Assembly: GCA_030427205.1 (NCBI GenBank)
Contig: JAUHXC010000045.1
Coordinates: 1 to 64,000 of the forward strand
Source: a bacterium
Lineage (GTDB): Bacteria > Myxococcota_A > Bradymonadia > UBA7976 > UBA1532
Length of the DNA stretch: 64,000 nucleotides
Direction of reading: 5' to 3'
Shown here: piece by piece, positions 34,572 through 43,900 of the stretch
How positions within the stretch are numbered: the first letter of the stretch is position 1
How the letters are laid out: each line of letters opens with the position of its first letter
The notes under the pieces: generated by a model
The model's input: the letters and a program-made list of their open reading frames with translations, nothing else
Database searches by the model: none
What the model was told of the DNA's origin: nothing
Made by a program: the position numbers and the translations under genes

Positions 34572-37500
34572 ATGAGATCGATCACTCGGGTGCTGTTGCT
34601 GGCGCTGCTGATGGGCCCGCTGGGGGTGTGGGGCTGCGACGACGGCGGCACGGGCGACGCCGATGGGGGCAACGCCGATGTGATGCCCGATGACGACATG
34701 GGCCAGACCGGCGACGACATGGGCGAGCCGGAGCCGGATCCGGACATGGGCGAGCCGGACCCGGACATGGGCGAGCCGGACCCGGACATGGGCGAACCCG
34801 AGCCCGATTCGGACATGGGCCAGATCGACCCGGATATGGGCCAGATCGACCCGGACATGGGCGAGCCGGAGCCGGATATGGGCGAGCCCGACCCGGACAT
34901 GGGTGAGCCTTGCGAGGGCGCCGGCGAGGACTGCACCGTCGGCGAGGGCGCCTGCGCGGCGGAGGGCGTCACCGCCTGCGACGCCGACGGCGCGCTCTTC
35001 TGCGACGCCGAGCCCGGCGAGCCGGACGACGAGCTGTGCGCCAACGCCATCGACGACGACTGCGACGGCGAGGTCGACGAGCCCGAGTGCGCCTGCGCCG
35101 ACGACGCCGAGTGCCCCGAAGGCGAGCTGTGCATCGACGACGCCTGCGCGCCGGGCGACTGCCGCGAAGACGGCGAATGCGGTGACGGCGAGCTGTGCAT
35201 CGACAACGGCTGCCGCCCCGGCACCTGCCGGGTGAACGCCGACTGCGCCGAGGGCGAGATCTGCGCCGCCAACGACTGCGTCGCCCGTCCGGCCGCCTGC
35301 GACGCGCCGCAGCGGGTCGGCGAGCCCGGCGTCTTCGAGGGCTCTACCGTCGACGGACCAGCCGAGGTCGGCGCGAGCTGTGGCGGGGGCGCGCGCTCGC
35401 CCGAAGCGGCCTTCGAGATCGACCTCGGCGTCGACGGCCCGGTCTGCCTGTCGACGATCGGCTCGACCTTCGACACCGTGCTGCACGTACAGGCCCGCTG
35501 CGGCGACCCGGGCGCCGAGCTCGCCTGCAACGACGACGTGGTGGCCGGCAACCTGCGCTCGCAGGTCGAGATCGATGGCGCCGACCCGTTCTTCGCCTTC
35601 GTCGACGGCTTCGGCGGCGAATCGAGCGGCGACTTCGTCTTCAGCGTCAGCCTCGGGGCGTGCCCCTGCCTCGGCGACGCCCAATGCGCCGACGGCGAGG
35701 TCTGCCGCGCCGGCGCCTGCGCGCCGGTGGTCTGCGGCGACGGCGCGCGGGAGGGCGACGAAGAGTGCGACGACGGCGGCATCGACCCCGGAGACGGCTG
35801 TGACGACGCCTGCCTCGTCGAAGACGGCTACCTCTGCGTCCCGCAGCCCGCCGACGCGCCCGACCGCTGCCGGCTCGAGATCTGCGTCGAGGACGACGAC
35901 TGCTTCGACGACGAGATCTGCGCCGCCGGCGCCTGCGTGGTGGGGGACTGCCGCGACGACGGCGAGTGCGGCGAGGGCGAGCTGTGCATCGACAATACCT
36001 GCACCGCCGCCGACTGCCGGGTCGACGCCGACTGCGGCGACGGCCAGATCTGCGACGGCAATACCTGCGCCGACGCGCCCGACGAGGGCACGCTGCGCCT
36101 CGTCGACGGCGAGGATGAGCACATCGGCCGGGTCGAGGTCTTCCTGCAGGGCACCTGGGGCACCGTATGCGACGACGCCTTCGACGACCTCGACGCCGAG
36201 GTGGTCTGCCGCCAGCTCGGCTTCCCCGGCGCCGTGCGCCAGATCCAGCGGTTCGGCGGCGGCGAAGAGCCCACCTGGCTCGACGAGGTGCAGTGTATCG
36301 GCGACGAGGCGCGGCTGGTCGACTGCCCGGCGAACCCCATCGGCGACGAAGACTGCAGCCACTTCGAGGACGTCGGCGTCGAGTGCCTGCGCCCGTGCGA
36401 AGGCGACGGCGACTGCTTCGACGGCGAGGCCTGCTTCGAAGGTGCCTGCCGGGTGCCCGCCGACGAGGTCTGCGACAACGGCGTCGACGACGACCTCGAC
36501 GGGGCGACCGACTGCGACGACGACGCCTGCGCCGAGAGCCCCGCCTGCCCCTGCCCGCGGGACGACTTCTTCGAAGACGACAGCGACGTCTACCCCGGGC
36601 CCGCGCTGCCCGCCGCGCGCCTCGAAGGCCTCGCCCTGTGCGACGACGACATCTACAACTTCGAGCTGTGCGCCGGCGGCACCACCCGGGTGACCATCGG
36701 CTTCGAGCACGCGGCGGGCAACATCGACGCGGTGCTCGGCAACGGCAGCATCGAAGAAGAGGTCGCCGAGGGCCGCTCGGAGACCGACGACGAGGTGCTC
36801 GAGTACACCAACGACACCGGCGCGCCGGCGCAGATGGACATCTTCCTCAACCAAGGCGCCACCGGCAGCGCCTACAGCATCGACATCGAGATCTTCGACT
36901 GCGACGCCGGCGCCGAGCTGTGCGCCAACGGCGACGACGACGACGACGACGGCTTCGCCGACTGCGACGACCCCGACTGCTTCGAGCACCCGCTGTGCGC
37001 GCCGCTCGCCAGCGCCTGCGAGGCGCCCATCGCGCTGCCCGGCGCGGGGGTCTTCGTCGGCGATACCGCCGGCGGCCCCTCGGTGGATCAGGAGACCGAC
37101 CCCAACTGCATCGGCAGCCCCACGCCCGCCGGCAGCGCCGAGGTGGTCTATGCCTTCAGCCCCGACGCCGACGGCACCTGGTGCTTCTCGACCCTGGGCA
37201 GCACCTTCGACACCGTGCTCTACGTGCGGGCCGACGTCTGCGAAGACCCCGAGGCCGAGGTGGCCTGCAACGACGACAACGCCGACGTCGCCGGCGGCAC
37301 CCGCTCGGCGCTGACCCTCGACGTCGTCGGCGGGTCGACCTACTTCGTCTTCGTCGACGGCTTCAGCTTCGCCAACGACGGCCCCTACGCGCTGCGGGTC
37401 AGCGCGGGCGAGTGCGAGCCGCCGGTCGAGATCTGCGACAACGGGGTCAATGACGACCTCGACCCGCAGGTGGACTGCGACGACCCGGACTGCGTCGGCA

Positions 37501-39683
37501 GCGAGGCCTGCCTCGCGCTCAACTGCGGCAACGGCGTCGTCGACTTCGGCGAGGGCTGCGACGACGGCGGCCGCGAGCCGGACGACGGCTGCGACGCCGA
37601 GTGCCTCGTCGAGCCGGGCTATATCTGCGAGGCCCCGGCCCCCGACGCGCCGTCCGAGTGCCGCCTCGCGGCCCAGTGCGGTGACGGCGTCATCGACGAC
37701 CCGGAGACCTGCGACGACGAGAACGCCGACGGCGGCGACGGCTGCGACGCGCTGTGCACCGACGAGGTCTACACCGCCCTGCGCGGCGTCGAGCAGTTCA
37801 CCGTCGCCTTCCCCGAAGGCGCGGGCGACGTCGTGCGCTTCGTCGCCGATACCGAGCCCACCCGGGTCGTCGCCCGCACCGGCGACGGGGCCGGCGGCTG
37901 CATCGGCGACACCGTGCTCGACCTCTTCGCCCTCGACGCCGAGGGCAACCGCGGCGCGCTGGTCAGGAGCAACGACGACGGCGGCGGCAACGGGCTGTGC
38001 TCGCTCATCGACTTCGAGGTCCCGCCCGGCCACTACGAGCTGCTCGTCACCGGCTTCGACGGCCTGTCGCTGACCGACGTCGTGGTCGATCTGCGGGTTG
38101 CCGGCGTGATCTCGGGCGTCGAGGCCGGGCAATACGCCGGCGCGCTGCCCGAGCAGGGCGACGACCTCTTCGAACTCGAGCTCGACCGGGCGGCCACCGT
38201 GACCTTCGCGACCGGCGACGGCGCCGACGGCTGCCCCGGAGACACCGTCCTGACCGTCTTCGGCTTCGACGCCGACGGCGTCCGTCAGGCGCGCGGCGGC
38301 AACGACGACGGCGGCGACAACGGCCTCTGCTCGCAGTTCGTCATCGACCTCCTGCCCGGGCGCTACGAGGTCGAGGTCGGTGAGTTCCGCGCCGACGAGG
38401 CCATCCCGGCCTATGTGCTCGCCGTCGACCTGCTCTTCCCCGAGTGCGGCAACGGCGAGCAGGAGTTCGGCGAGGCGTGCGACGACGGCAATGACGAGAG
38501 CGGCGACGGCTGCGACGCGCTGTGCAGCGCAGAGACCTTCGACGCGGTGCTCGCCGTCGAGCGCTTCGCCATCGACGTGCCGGCCAACGCCGTCGACCGG
38601 GTGCGCTTCACCGTCGACCACGACCCCAGCCGGCTGGTGGCGCAGACCTCCGACGGCGCCGATGGCTGCCCGGGCGACACCTTCATCGAGGTCTATCCGC
38701 TCGACGACGCCGGCGAGCGCGGGCCGCCCGTGCTCGCCGACGACGACGGGGGCGCCGGCACCTGCTCGCTGATCGACGACGCGCTGCCGCCCGGCGACTA
38801 CGAGCTGGACGTCTTCGGCTTCGGCGGCAACGAGCGGCGCGGGGTGGTGCTCGACTACCGGCTCGAGGTCGACGTCGGCGCCGCCGGGGCCTACGACGGC
38901 GCAGTGGCTGTCGCGGGCACCGACCTCTACGTCTTCGGCCTCGAAGAGCCGGCGCGGGTCACCCTGAGCACCGGCGACGGCGAAGGGGGCTGCCCCGGCG
39001 ATACCCGGATCTTCCTCTACGCCTTCGACGACGACGGCGAGCGGTTCCAGTTCGCGGCCAACGACGACGGCGGCGACAACGGCCTCTGCTCGCAGCTCGT
39101 CGTCGAGCTCGCGCCGGGCGACTACGAGGTCGAGGTCGACGAGTTCGGGCGCGACGCGGCGCTGGCCTACGTGCTGACCGTCGACGGCATCGGCGAGCCG
39201 GTCGTCGAGGCCGTCGAGGTGTCCATCGCCAACTTCGCCATGGACCCCGACCCGGTCGTGGTGCCGGTGGGCGGCACCGTGCGCTGGACCAACCTCGACG
39301 ACGCGGTGCACACCGTCACCAGCGGCGCGCCCGACGACGTGAACGCCGGCATCCTCTTCGACAGCGGCAACCTCGCCCGGGGCGACAGCTTCGAGTACAC
39401 GTTCCGCTCGGTGGGCGAGTACACCTACTTCTGTCGGCCGCACGCGGGCTTCATGCGGGACTACGTCGTGATCGTCGAAGGCGCTGGTGACCCCGCGCTC
39501 GCCGGCTGCACCGAGAGCTGTGAAGACCTGCAGGCGTGCTTCGGCGTCGCGGCGCCCGACTGCGTCGAAGGCTGCATGGCCAGCCCCGAGAATCAGGCGG
39601 CGGGCCAGTGCATCGCCGACGGCCTCGACCCCGAGAGCGGGCAGTGCGACTTCGCCGTGCTCGACGCGTGCAACGGGCGCTGA
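34572..39683 (+). CDS. Giant mosaic lipoprotein with SRCR, disulfide-repeat, PPC-like and blue-copper domains
   Basis: 1703 aa from ATG 34572 (GGGGAAGAGG upstream). Lipobox V-W-G-C, then a low-complexity linker of D-M-G-E-P-D-P units. Cys-rich repeats (E-L-C-I-D-x-x-C) alternate with beta-sandwich PPC-like domains; residues about 505-608 are an SRCR domain (G-R-V-E-V, W-G-T-V-C-D-D, V-V-C-R-Q-L-G-F, D-C-P). Four DUF4215 units (C-G-D-G, D-G-C-D-x-x-C) and four PPC-like units (G-C-P-G-D-T) follow. A plastocyanin-like domain lies at about 1545-1637 with ligands His (V-H-T-V), Cys, His and Met (Y-F-C-R-P-H-A-G-F-M) intact, then a Cys-rich end. Likely an extracellular adhesive or redox-active stalk. 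Confidence 0.9.
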   Translation: MRSITRVLLLALLMGPLGVWGCDDGGTGDADGGNADVMPDDDMGQTGDDMGEPEPDPDMGEPDPDMGEPDPDMGEPEPDSDMGQIDPDMGQIDPDMGEPEPDMGEPDPDMGEPCEGAGEDCTVGEGACAAEGVTACDADGALFCDAEPGEPDDELCANAIDDDCDGEVDEPECACADDAECPEGELCIDDACAPGDCREDGECGDGELCIDNGCRPGTCRVNADCAEGEICAANDCVARPAACDAPQRVGEPGVFEGSTVDGPAEVGASCGGGARSPEAAFEIDLGVDGPVCLSTIGSTFDTVLHVQARCGDPGAELACNDDVVAGNLRSQVEIDGADPFFAFVDGFGGESSGDFVFSVSLGACPCLGDAQCADGEVCRAGACAPVVCGDGAREGDEECDDGGIDPGDGCDDACLVEDGYLCVPQPADAPDRCRLEICVEDDDCFDDEICAAGACVVGDCRDDGECGEGELCIDNTCTAADCRVDADCGDGQICDGNTCADAPDEGTLRLVDGEDEHIGRVEVFLQGTWGTVCDDAFDDLDAEVVCRQLGFPGAVRQIQRFGGGEEPTWLDEVQCIGDEARLVDCPANPIGDEDCSHFEDVGVECLRPCEGDGDCFDGEACFEGACRVPADEVCDNGVDDDLDGATDCDDDACAESPACPCPRDDFFEDDSDVYPGPALPAARLEGLALCDDDIYNFELCAGGTTRVTIGFEHAAGNIDAVLGNGSIEEEVAEGRSETDDEVLEYTNDTGAPAQMDIFLNQGATGSAYSIDIEIFDCDAGAELCANGDDDDDDGFADCDDPDCFEHPLCAPLASACEAPIALPGAGVFVGDTAGGPSVDQETDPNCIGSPTPAGSAEVVYAFSPDADGTWCFSTLGSTFDTVLYVRADVCEDPEAEVACNDDNADVAGGTRSALTLDVVGGSTYFVFVDGFSFANDGPYALRVSAGECEPPVEICDNGVNDDLDPQVDCDDPDCVGSEACLALNCGNGVVDFGEGCDDGGREPDDGCDAECLVEPGYICEAPAPDAPSECRLAAQCGDGVIDDPETCDDENADGGDGCDALCTDEVYTALRGVEQFTVAFPEGAGDVVRFVADTEPTRVVARTGDGAGGCIGDTVLDLFALDAEGNRGALVRSNDDGGGNGLCSLIDFEVPPGHYELLVTGFDGLSLTDVVVDLRVAGVISGVEAGQYAGALPEQGDDLFELELDRAATVTFATGDGADGCPGDTVLTVFGFDADGVRQARGGNDDGGDNGLCSQFVIDLLPGRYEVEVGEFRADEAIPAYVLAVDLLFPECGNGEQEFGEACDDGNDESGDGCDALCSAETFDAVLAVERFAIDVPANAVDRVRFTVDHDPSRLVAQTSDGADGCPGDTFIEVYPLDDAGERGPPVLADDDGGAGTCSLIDDALPPGDYELDVFGFGGNERRGVVLDYRLEVDVGAAGAYDGAVAVAGTDLYVFGLEEPARVTLSTGDGEGGCPGDTRIFLYAFDDDGERFQFAANDDGGDNGLCSQLVVELAPGDYEVEVDEFGRDAALAYVLTVDGIGEPVVEAVEVSIANFAMDPDPVVVPVGGTVRWTNLDDAVHTVTSGAPDDVNAGILFDSGNLARGDSFEYTFRSVGEYTYFCRPHAGFMRDYVVIVEGAGDPALAGCTESCEDLQACFGVAAPDCVEGCMASPENQAAGQCIADGLDPESGQCDFAVLDACNGR

Positions 39684-39709
39684 GCCGCGCCCGATTCGGC
39701 CCGCGGTCG

Positions 39710-39736
39710 ATGGCTCGGGACTTTTTTTCGAGCCAT
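39710..39736. terminator. Hairpin after the giant lipoprotein gene
   Basis: ATGGCTCG (39710-39717) and CGAGCCAT (39729-39736) pair perfectly. Unusually, the T-run lies in the loop (39722-39728), with another T-rich stretch just after the stem. It sits 26 bp past the stop, so a terminator is likely, although the layout is not canonical. Confidence 0.4.
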
Positions 39737-39749
39737 TCGGGTTTTGGGT

Positions 39750-39778
39750 TTGACAGACATGCCATCGATGACTATGGT
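39750..39778 (+). promoter_or_regulatory. Near-consensus sigma-70 promoter
   Basis: TTGACA at 39750-39755 and TATGGT at 39773-39778 are separated by exactly 17 bp. This is the best vegetative promoter I see in the window and would start a transcript near 39785. The only things downstream before a strong terminator are a 29-codon ORF and its leader. Confidence 0.6.
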
Positions 39779-39814
39779 CGACCCATCACTCACACCGACC
39801 AACGAGTCCTCGAG

Positions 39815-39904
39815 ATGAACGCCCTTCGCGACATGCTCACCTTCGCCCGCGCCGCCGCCCGACCGGTGCGCCCAGGCCCAATCGAGGGGGCGCCCGCCGC
39901 CTGA
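39815..39904 (+). CDS. Possible 29-residue peptide inside a short transcript
   Basis: ATG 39815 to TGA 39902-39904. The N-terminal half, M-N-A-L-R-D-M-L-T-F-A-R, could form an amphipathic helix; the C-terminal half is Pro/Ala/Arg-rich. The ribosome site is weak (CGAG directly before ATG). It lies between a strong promoter (39750) and an intrinsic terminator (39931), so the unit may be a small-protein mRNA or a small RNA in which the ORF is accidental. Confidence 0.35.
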   Translation: MNALRDMLTFARAAARPVRPGPIEGAPAA

Positions 39905-39930
39905 CGCCGGTACGACCGCGCGTCATGTGA

Positions 39931-39963
39931 AGCCGGACGCCCCCGTGGGTTGTCCGGCTTTTT
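39931..39963 (+). terminator. Rho-independent terminator
   Basis: AGCCGGAC (39931-39938) pairs with GTCCGGCT (39952-39959) around a 13-base loop and is followed directly by TTTT. This is a classic intrinsic terminator, ending the short transcript that begins near 39785. Confidence 0.8.
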
Positions 39964-40090
39964 GCTTTCTGGGGCGATGCTTTGCGTTTCTGGCGCCTCG
40001 CCGTCCGGTTCGTATCTGCCCGACGACCTCGACCGACAATCCGAGAGAATCAGATCCGCGCCCGTCGTGGCCGCCGTGACCGTCGTTCGC

Positions 40091-40107
40091 CGAGAGCGGC
40101 GCTCTCG
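40091..40107. promoter_or_regulatory. Perfect 8-1-8 palindrome upstream of the 13-bp array
   Basis: CGAGAGCG-G-CGCTCTCG lies in the gene-free stretch 39964-40145, about 40 bp before the tandem array. Function unknown; operator or hairpin. I see no gene in this stretch. Confidence 0.3.
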
Positions 40108-40140
40108 ACGACCCGGCCCGAGGCATGAACGCCGGCGGCT

Positions 40141-40345
40141 ATGCCATGGGTGTGTGCCATTGGTGTGTGCCATCGGTGTGTGCCATGGGTTCATGCCATC
40201 GGTGTGTGCCATCGGTGTGTGCCATCGGTGTGTGCCATCGGTGTGTGCCATCGGTGCATGCCGTCGGTGCATGCCATCGGTGCATGCCATCGGTGTATGC
40301 CATCGGTGAATGCCATCGGTGTATACCATCGATGGCATGCCATGG
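40141..40345. repeat. 13-bp tandem array (about 15 units) just before the first tRNA gene
   Basis: Consensus TGCCATCGGTGTG repeats with an exact 13-bp step from 40143 to about 40340, with CAT at 40145 and every 13 bases after. Units differ at one or two positions (GGG for CGG, GCA, GTA or GAA for GTG). As 13 is not a multiple of three, every frame on both strands stays open and shows a 13-residue periodicity; these are not genes. The array ends 14 bp before tRNA 40359. Confidence 0.85.
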
Positions 40346-40358
40346 GCGCGGAGCATGT

Positions 40359-40432
40359 CTGGGTGTAGCTCAGCCTGGTAGAGCGCCGGTTTCGGATACC
40401 GGAGGCCGGCGGTTCGAGTCCGCCCACCCAGA
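40359..40432 (+). tRNA. tRNA-Pro(CGG), atypical anticodon loop
   Basis: Acceptor CTGGGTG/CACCCAG pairs perfectly; D arm GCTC-AGCCTGGTA-GAGC; anticodon stem CCGGT/ACCGG with loop TTCGGAT, giving anticodon CGG (reads CCG); T arm GGCGG-TTCGAGT-CCGCC; discriminator A73. C1-G72 and A73 fit proline identity. Position 37 is A rather than the G normally found in bacterial tRNA-Pro. The 3' CCA is not encoded (CCG follows). Confidence 0.8.
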
Positions 40433-40459
40433 CCGTCGAAAACGTGTCCCGGATCTTCT

Positions 40460-40536
40460 CTGGGTGTAGCTCAGCTTGGCAGAGCGCCGGCTCGGGATGC
40501 CGGAGGTCGGCGGTTCGAATCCGCCCATCCAGACCA
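40460..40536 (+). tRNA. tRNA-Pro(GGG)-like, with C33 and A37
   Basis: Acceptor CTGGGTG/CATCCAG (one G-U), D arm GCTC-AGCTTGGCA-GAGC, anticodon stem CCGGC/GCCGG with loop TCGGGAT, T arm GGCGG-TTCGAAT-CCGCC, encoded CCA. The anticodon reads GGG (codon CCC). Position 33 is C instead of the near-universal U, and 37 is A instead of G. It may be impaired or a pseudo-tRNA despite perfect stems. Confidence 0.7.
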
Positions 40537-40552
40537 CGGGACACGTTCGACC

Positions 40553-40568
40553 GCCCGCTTCGGCGGGC
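40553..40568. terminator. Short GC hairpin after the second tRNA
   Basis: GCCCGC-TTCG-GCGGGC is a perfect 6-bp stem with a UUCG tetraloop, 16 bp after the tRNA CCA. It may stabilise or end the tRNA precursor. There is no T-run. Confidence 0.4.
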
Positions 40569-40602
40569 ATCCAGCAGCCGAACACTGAACCTGCCCGTGT
40601 TC

Positions 40603-40630
40603 GCTTGCCCGATTCGCCGATGGCGGCGTT
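40603..40630. repeat. Copy B of a short dispersed element
   Basis: GCTTGCCCG plus CGCCGATGGCGGCGTT, matching 34337-34362. It lies in the 240-bp gap between the second and third tRNAs. The rest of that gap shows no ORF I would support. Confidence 0.4.
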
Positions 40631-40776
40631 GCTCGTCGCTTCGCGACCGGCCTACGCCCCGTCGGGTCGAGGGCTTGCCCGTGCCGTTGCCTCCAGCAGC
40701 GACTGCGTCTCGCGCCTTGCCCTCGCCGAATCGGTCTGCGCGACCCCTGGTCAGTTTCAATGCTCGGCCGCTGTAT

Positions 40777-40853
40777 CTGGATGTAGCTCAGCCTGGCAGA
40801 GCGCCGGTTTCGGATACCGGAGGCCGGCGGTTCGAGTCCGCCCATCCAGACCA
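40777..40853 (+). tRNA. tRNA-Pro(CGG), second copy
   Basis: Acceptor CTGGATG/CATCCAG perfect, D arm GCTC-AGCCTGGCA-GAGC, anticodon stem CCGGT/ACCGG with loop TTCGGAT (anticodon CGG), T arm GGCGG-TTCGAGT-CCGCC, A73 and encoded CCA. Nearly identical to the gene at 40359 (same anticodon arm), with acceptor and D-loop changes only. A37 again replaces the expected G37. Confidence 0.82.
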
Positions 40854-40874
40854 GTCATGCGCGACATGCGCGAC

Positions 40875-40904
40875 GCGGCCGGGGGCCCGAACGCCCCCGG
40901 CCGC
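40875..40904. terminator. Strong bidirectional hairpin terminator
   Basis: GCGGCCGGGGGC and GCCCCCGGCCGC form a perfect 12-bp stem around CCGAAC. It lies between the last tRNA and the end of the convergent minus-strand gene at 40914, so it can serve both. No T-run, but the stem is very stable. Confidence 0.65.
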
Positions 40905-40913
40905 TTCGCCCGG

Positions 40914-43900
40914 TCAGACGCAGTCGACCTCGGCGATCTCGATCTGCCCGTCGGACTCCACGTTGGCGAAGACGAGCACCGTATCGCCGTTGGCCAGCGT
41001 ATTCACCGACGACGTCATGCCGCTGCCCAGGTTGGGGATCGCCGCGCCGCTCGTCGTGACGAGGGGCTGCCGCGTCACCGCCGTGGTGCCGTTGCCGAGC
41101 GTGCCGCTGTTGAAGACGAGCCGCTCGAACTTCACCTGTCCGGTCGCCTTGTCGACCCCGGCCACGCAGGGCACGTCGACGCCGTTGTGGTTGACGAGCA
41201 CCGGGCTGGGGCTGCCGAGGTCGCCGGTGCTGATGAACTCCCACGGCACGTCGGGCGAGAAGGCCGGCGCGTGGCACTGCAGGCCGCTGAACGCCATGTA
41301 GTAGCGGCCGTCGGCCTTGACGGCGGTGATCGCGTCGACCTCGCCGGTGGTGCGCCGACGGCTGCCGTCCCAGCAGCTGCCGACCTTGCCGGTGTAGATC
41401 GGCTTGGTCGGGGTCCGCACGTCGTAGAAGAGCACTGCGTTGCCGCCGTTGCCGAGCGGCATCGGATCGTTCGCCTGCGCGTACCAGCTCGCGGGCCAGT
41501 TCTGCCCGGCGATGACGACCGTATCGCCGATCCGACGCAGATCACCCGGGTGATTGAACCCGCCGGCGGCGTGCCGGTTGTTCAGCACGTCGCACCAGAT
41601 GACCTGGCCGTGGGTCTGGCCCGCGTCCAACTCGGCGACGAAGACGGCGCCCCGCGCGCCTTCCCAGACGGTGCCCCCCGACCAGGTGCCCATGTAGTAG
41701 CGCTTGCCGTTGTAGTCCGGCAGGCGGATCATGTCCTGCAGGTGCTTCCACCGGTAGCCGAAGATATGGACATAGGTCAGCGCCGAGTACCCGCTCTTGT
41801 CGAAGGTGATCAGCCGGGGGGTGTTGGCGAAGCTCGTCTTCGTCGTGGACACCATGTCCGGTGAGGCGTCGGACACCGCCGGCCGGCCCATGACCGTGAG
41901 CCGGTCGAGCAGGTTGCCGGACGCGCCGCCGAGGGCCACGATCTCGCCGCGCAGGACGTCGTAGCCGCCGCCGCCACCGCCGCCTTGCACCACCTGGTTC
42001 TTGGTGGTCTTGATCTTGAGCCAGTCCACCTCGCGGCCGGAGCGGATCTGCAGCTCGTTGACGAACTCGTCGGCCGCGAGCTGCACCGGGCCCGCGTAGC
42101 CGCCGCCGCCGCCGCCGAAGCGCACGTCGTCGAGCTCGATCGCGTCGACCCGGCTGCCGTGGCGCAGGGCGACCTTGCTGAAGGGCCGCATCGGGAATCC
42201 GCTGCCGCCCGGGCCGCCGTAGCTCTGCACCCGGACGGGATCGGGCAGCACGCTGAAGATGATGCCGCTGAAGTTGGCCTCCGCGGCGCCGCCGATCGCC
42301 ACGATCCGGCCGGTCACCACCTGCGGGGTCAGGCCCTGGCTGTTGCCGCCCGTCAGGCTGCGGCCCTGGCTGGTATACAGCTCGAGCCGGTGGATGAACC
42401 ACTGGTCGCCGTAGACCACCGCCTTGCGGATGTACTCGTCCTCCTGCAGCGTCAGCGTCTCGGTCAGGCCGCCGCTCTGGGTGCCGAAGAGCGTGCCGTC
42501 GATGACGACGCCGTCGATGCGGTCGCCGCGGCGCAGCGCGATGGACTGGCGGATCGGCTGGGGGGGGAAGGTCGGCACTTCGAAGTAGCCGAAGCGGTGG
42601 GCCTGCTCGTTGTCGACCTTGAAGCTCAGCGCGGGCAGGAAGTGCCCCTCGTCGCCCGAGATGCCGACCACCCGCCCCACGATCGTGGTCGGCCAGCCGC
42701 CGTTGCCGCCGCCGCCGATGTGTCGGCCGAGGTTGGTGTAGATGTCCAACCGGTTGGTCTGGTTTTCGTCGTGGCGCAGCACGACCTTGTCGATGTACTC
42801 GCCCTCGCCCAGGGTGAGGGTCGGCGACAGGCCGCCGCCGCCGGCCCCGTGCAGGTTGCCGTTGATCACGATGCCGTCGACGAGGTCGCCCGAGCGGATG
42901 GCGACGCTCTCGATGCGGTCGTACTCGAAGAGGCTCGGCCCGGCGCCGGGCAGCGTACCGCGGCCGACCACCCGCTCGGCGGCTTCGGAGACGAGCCGGA
43001 TCGCCACGCCGTTGAGCCCCGTGCCGGCGAAGATGGCCAGGGTGTCGAGCCGGCCGACCAGGGTCTGCTCGCTGTGCCCGCTGCCGCCGCCGCCGCCGCC
43101 GATGTGGTTGCCGCGGTTGGTGTAGAAGTCTACCCGCCGCAGCACGCTGTCGTGGCGCACCGTGATGCAGTTGACGTACTCGCCGTCCGCCAGGGTGAGC
43201 GTGGGCGAGAGGGTGCCGCCGTTGCCGCCGTGCTGCTGGCCGTTGATGATGATCGCGTCGACGCCATTGCTGGCGCGCAGCGCGATCGTCCGGATGTCGC
43301 GGTGCACCGAGAGGCCGCCGCCCGTCCCGCCGAACCAGTGGGTGACCAGCTCGTCGTCGGGCACCATCACCAGCTTGACCTGATCGACCCGGTTGCCGTT
43401 GCGCCCGCCGATCAGCTTGAGCCGGCCCCGGAGCTCGCTCAGGCCGCCGCCGCCGCTGCCCCCGCCCACGTGGCGGAACTGGTTGGTGTAGAAGTCGAGC
43501 CGGTCGATGCGGCTGCCGTGGCGCACCCGGACCATGTTGACGTATTCGCCGTCGGCCAGGGTCAGCTCGTGCAGCCCGCCGCCGGCGCCGCCGAACCGCT
43601 GGCCGTTGACGACGAGCGCGTCGAGGTCGCCGCCGCTGCGGACCCCGATGGTCGAGATCTCCCGCGGCTCGAAGCTGCCGCCGCCGCCGCCGCCGCGCGT
43701 ATGCGTGACGCGCCCGTCGGGTTCGCAGGTCACCTCGAGGCCGGTCACCACCTCGGCGACGTTGCCTTCGAGGTGGGTGATCTTGCCGGTCAGCTCGATC
43801 AGCGCGCCGCCGCCGCCGCCGGCGCCGATGTGACGCCCGCGGTTGGTGAAGACGTCGATCCGGTCGAGGTGCGCGCCGTAGCGCACGGCCATCGCCTGGA

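Noticed and set aside
40141..40760. Small Cys/His-rich proteins encoded by the 13-bp array on either strand
   Set aside because: All frames are open merely because the repeat lacks stops; the peptides have a 13-residue period and run into tRNA genes.
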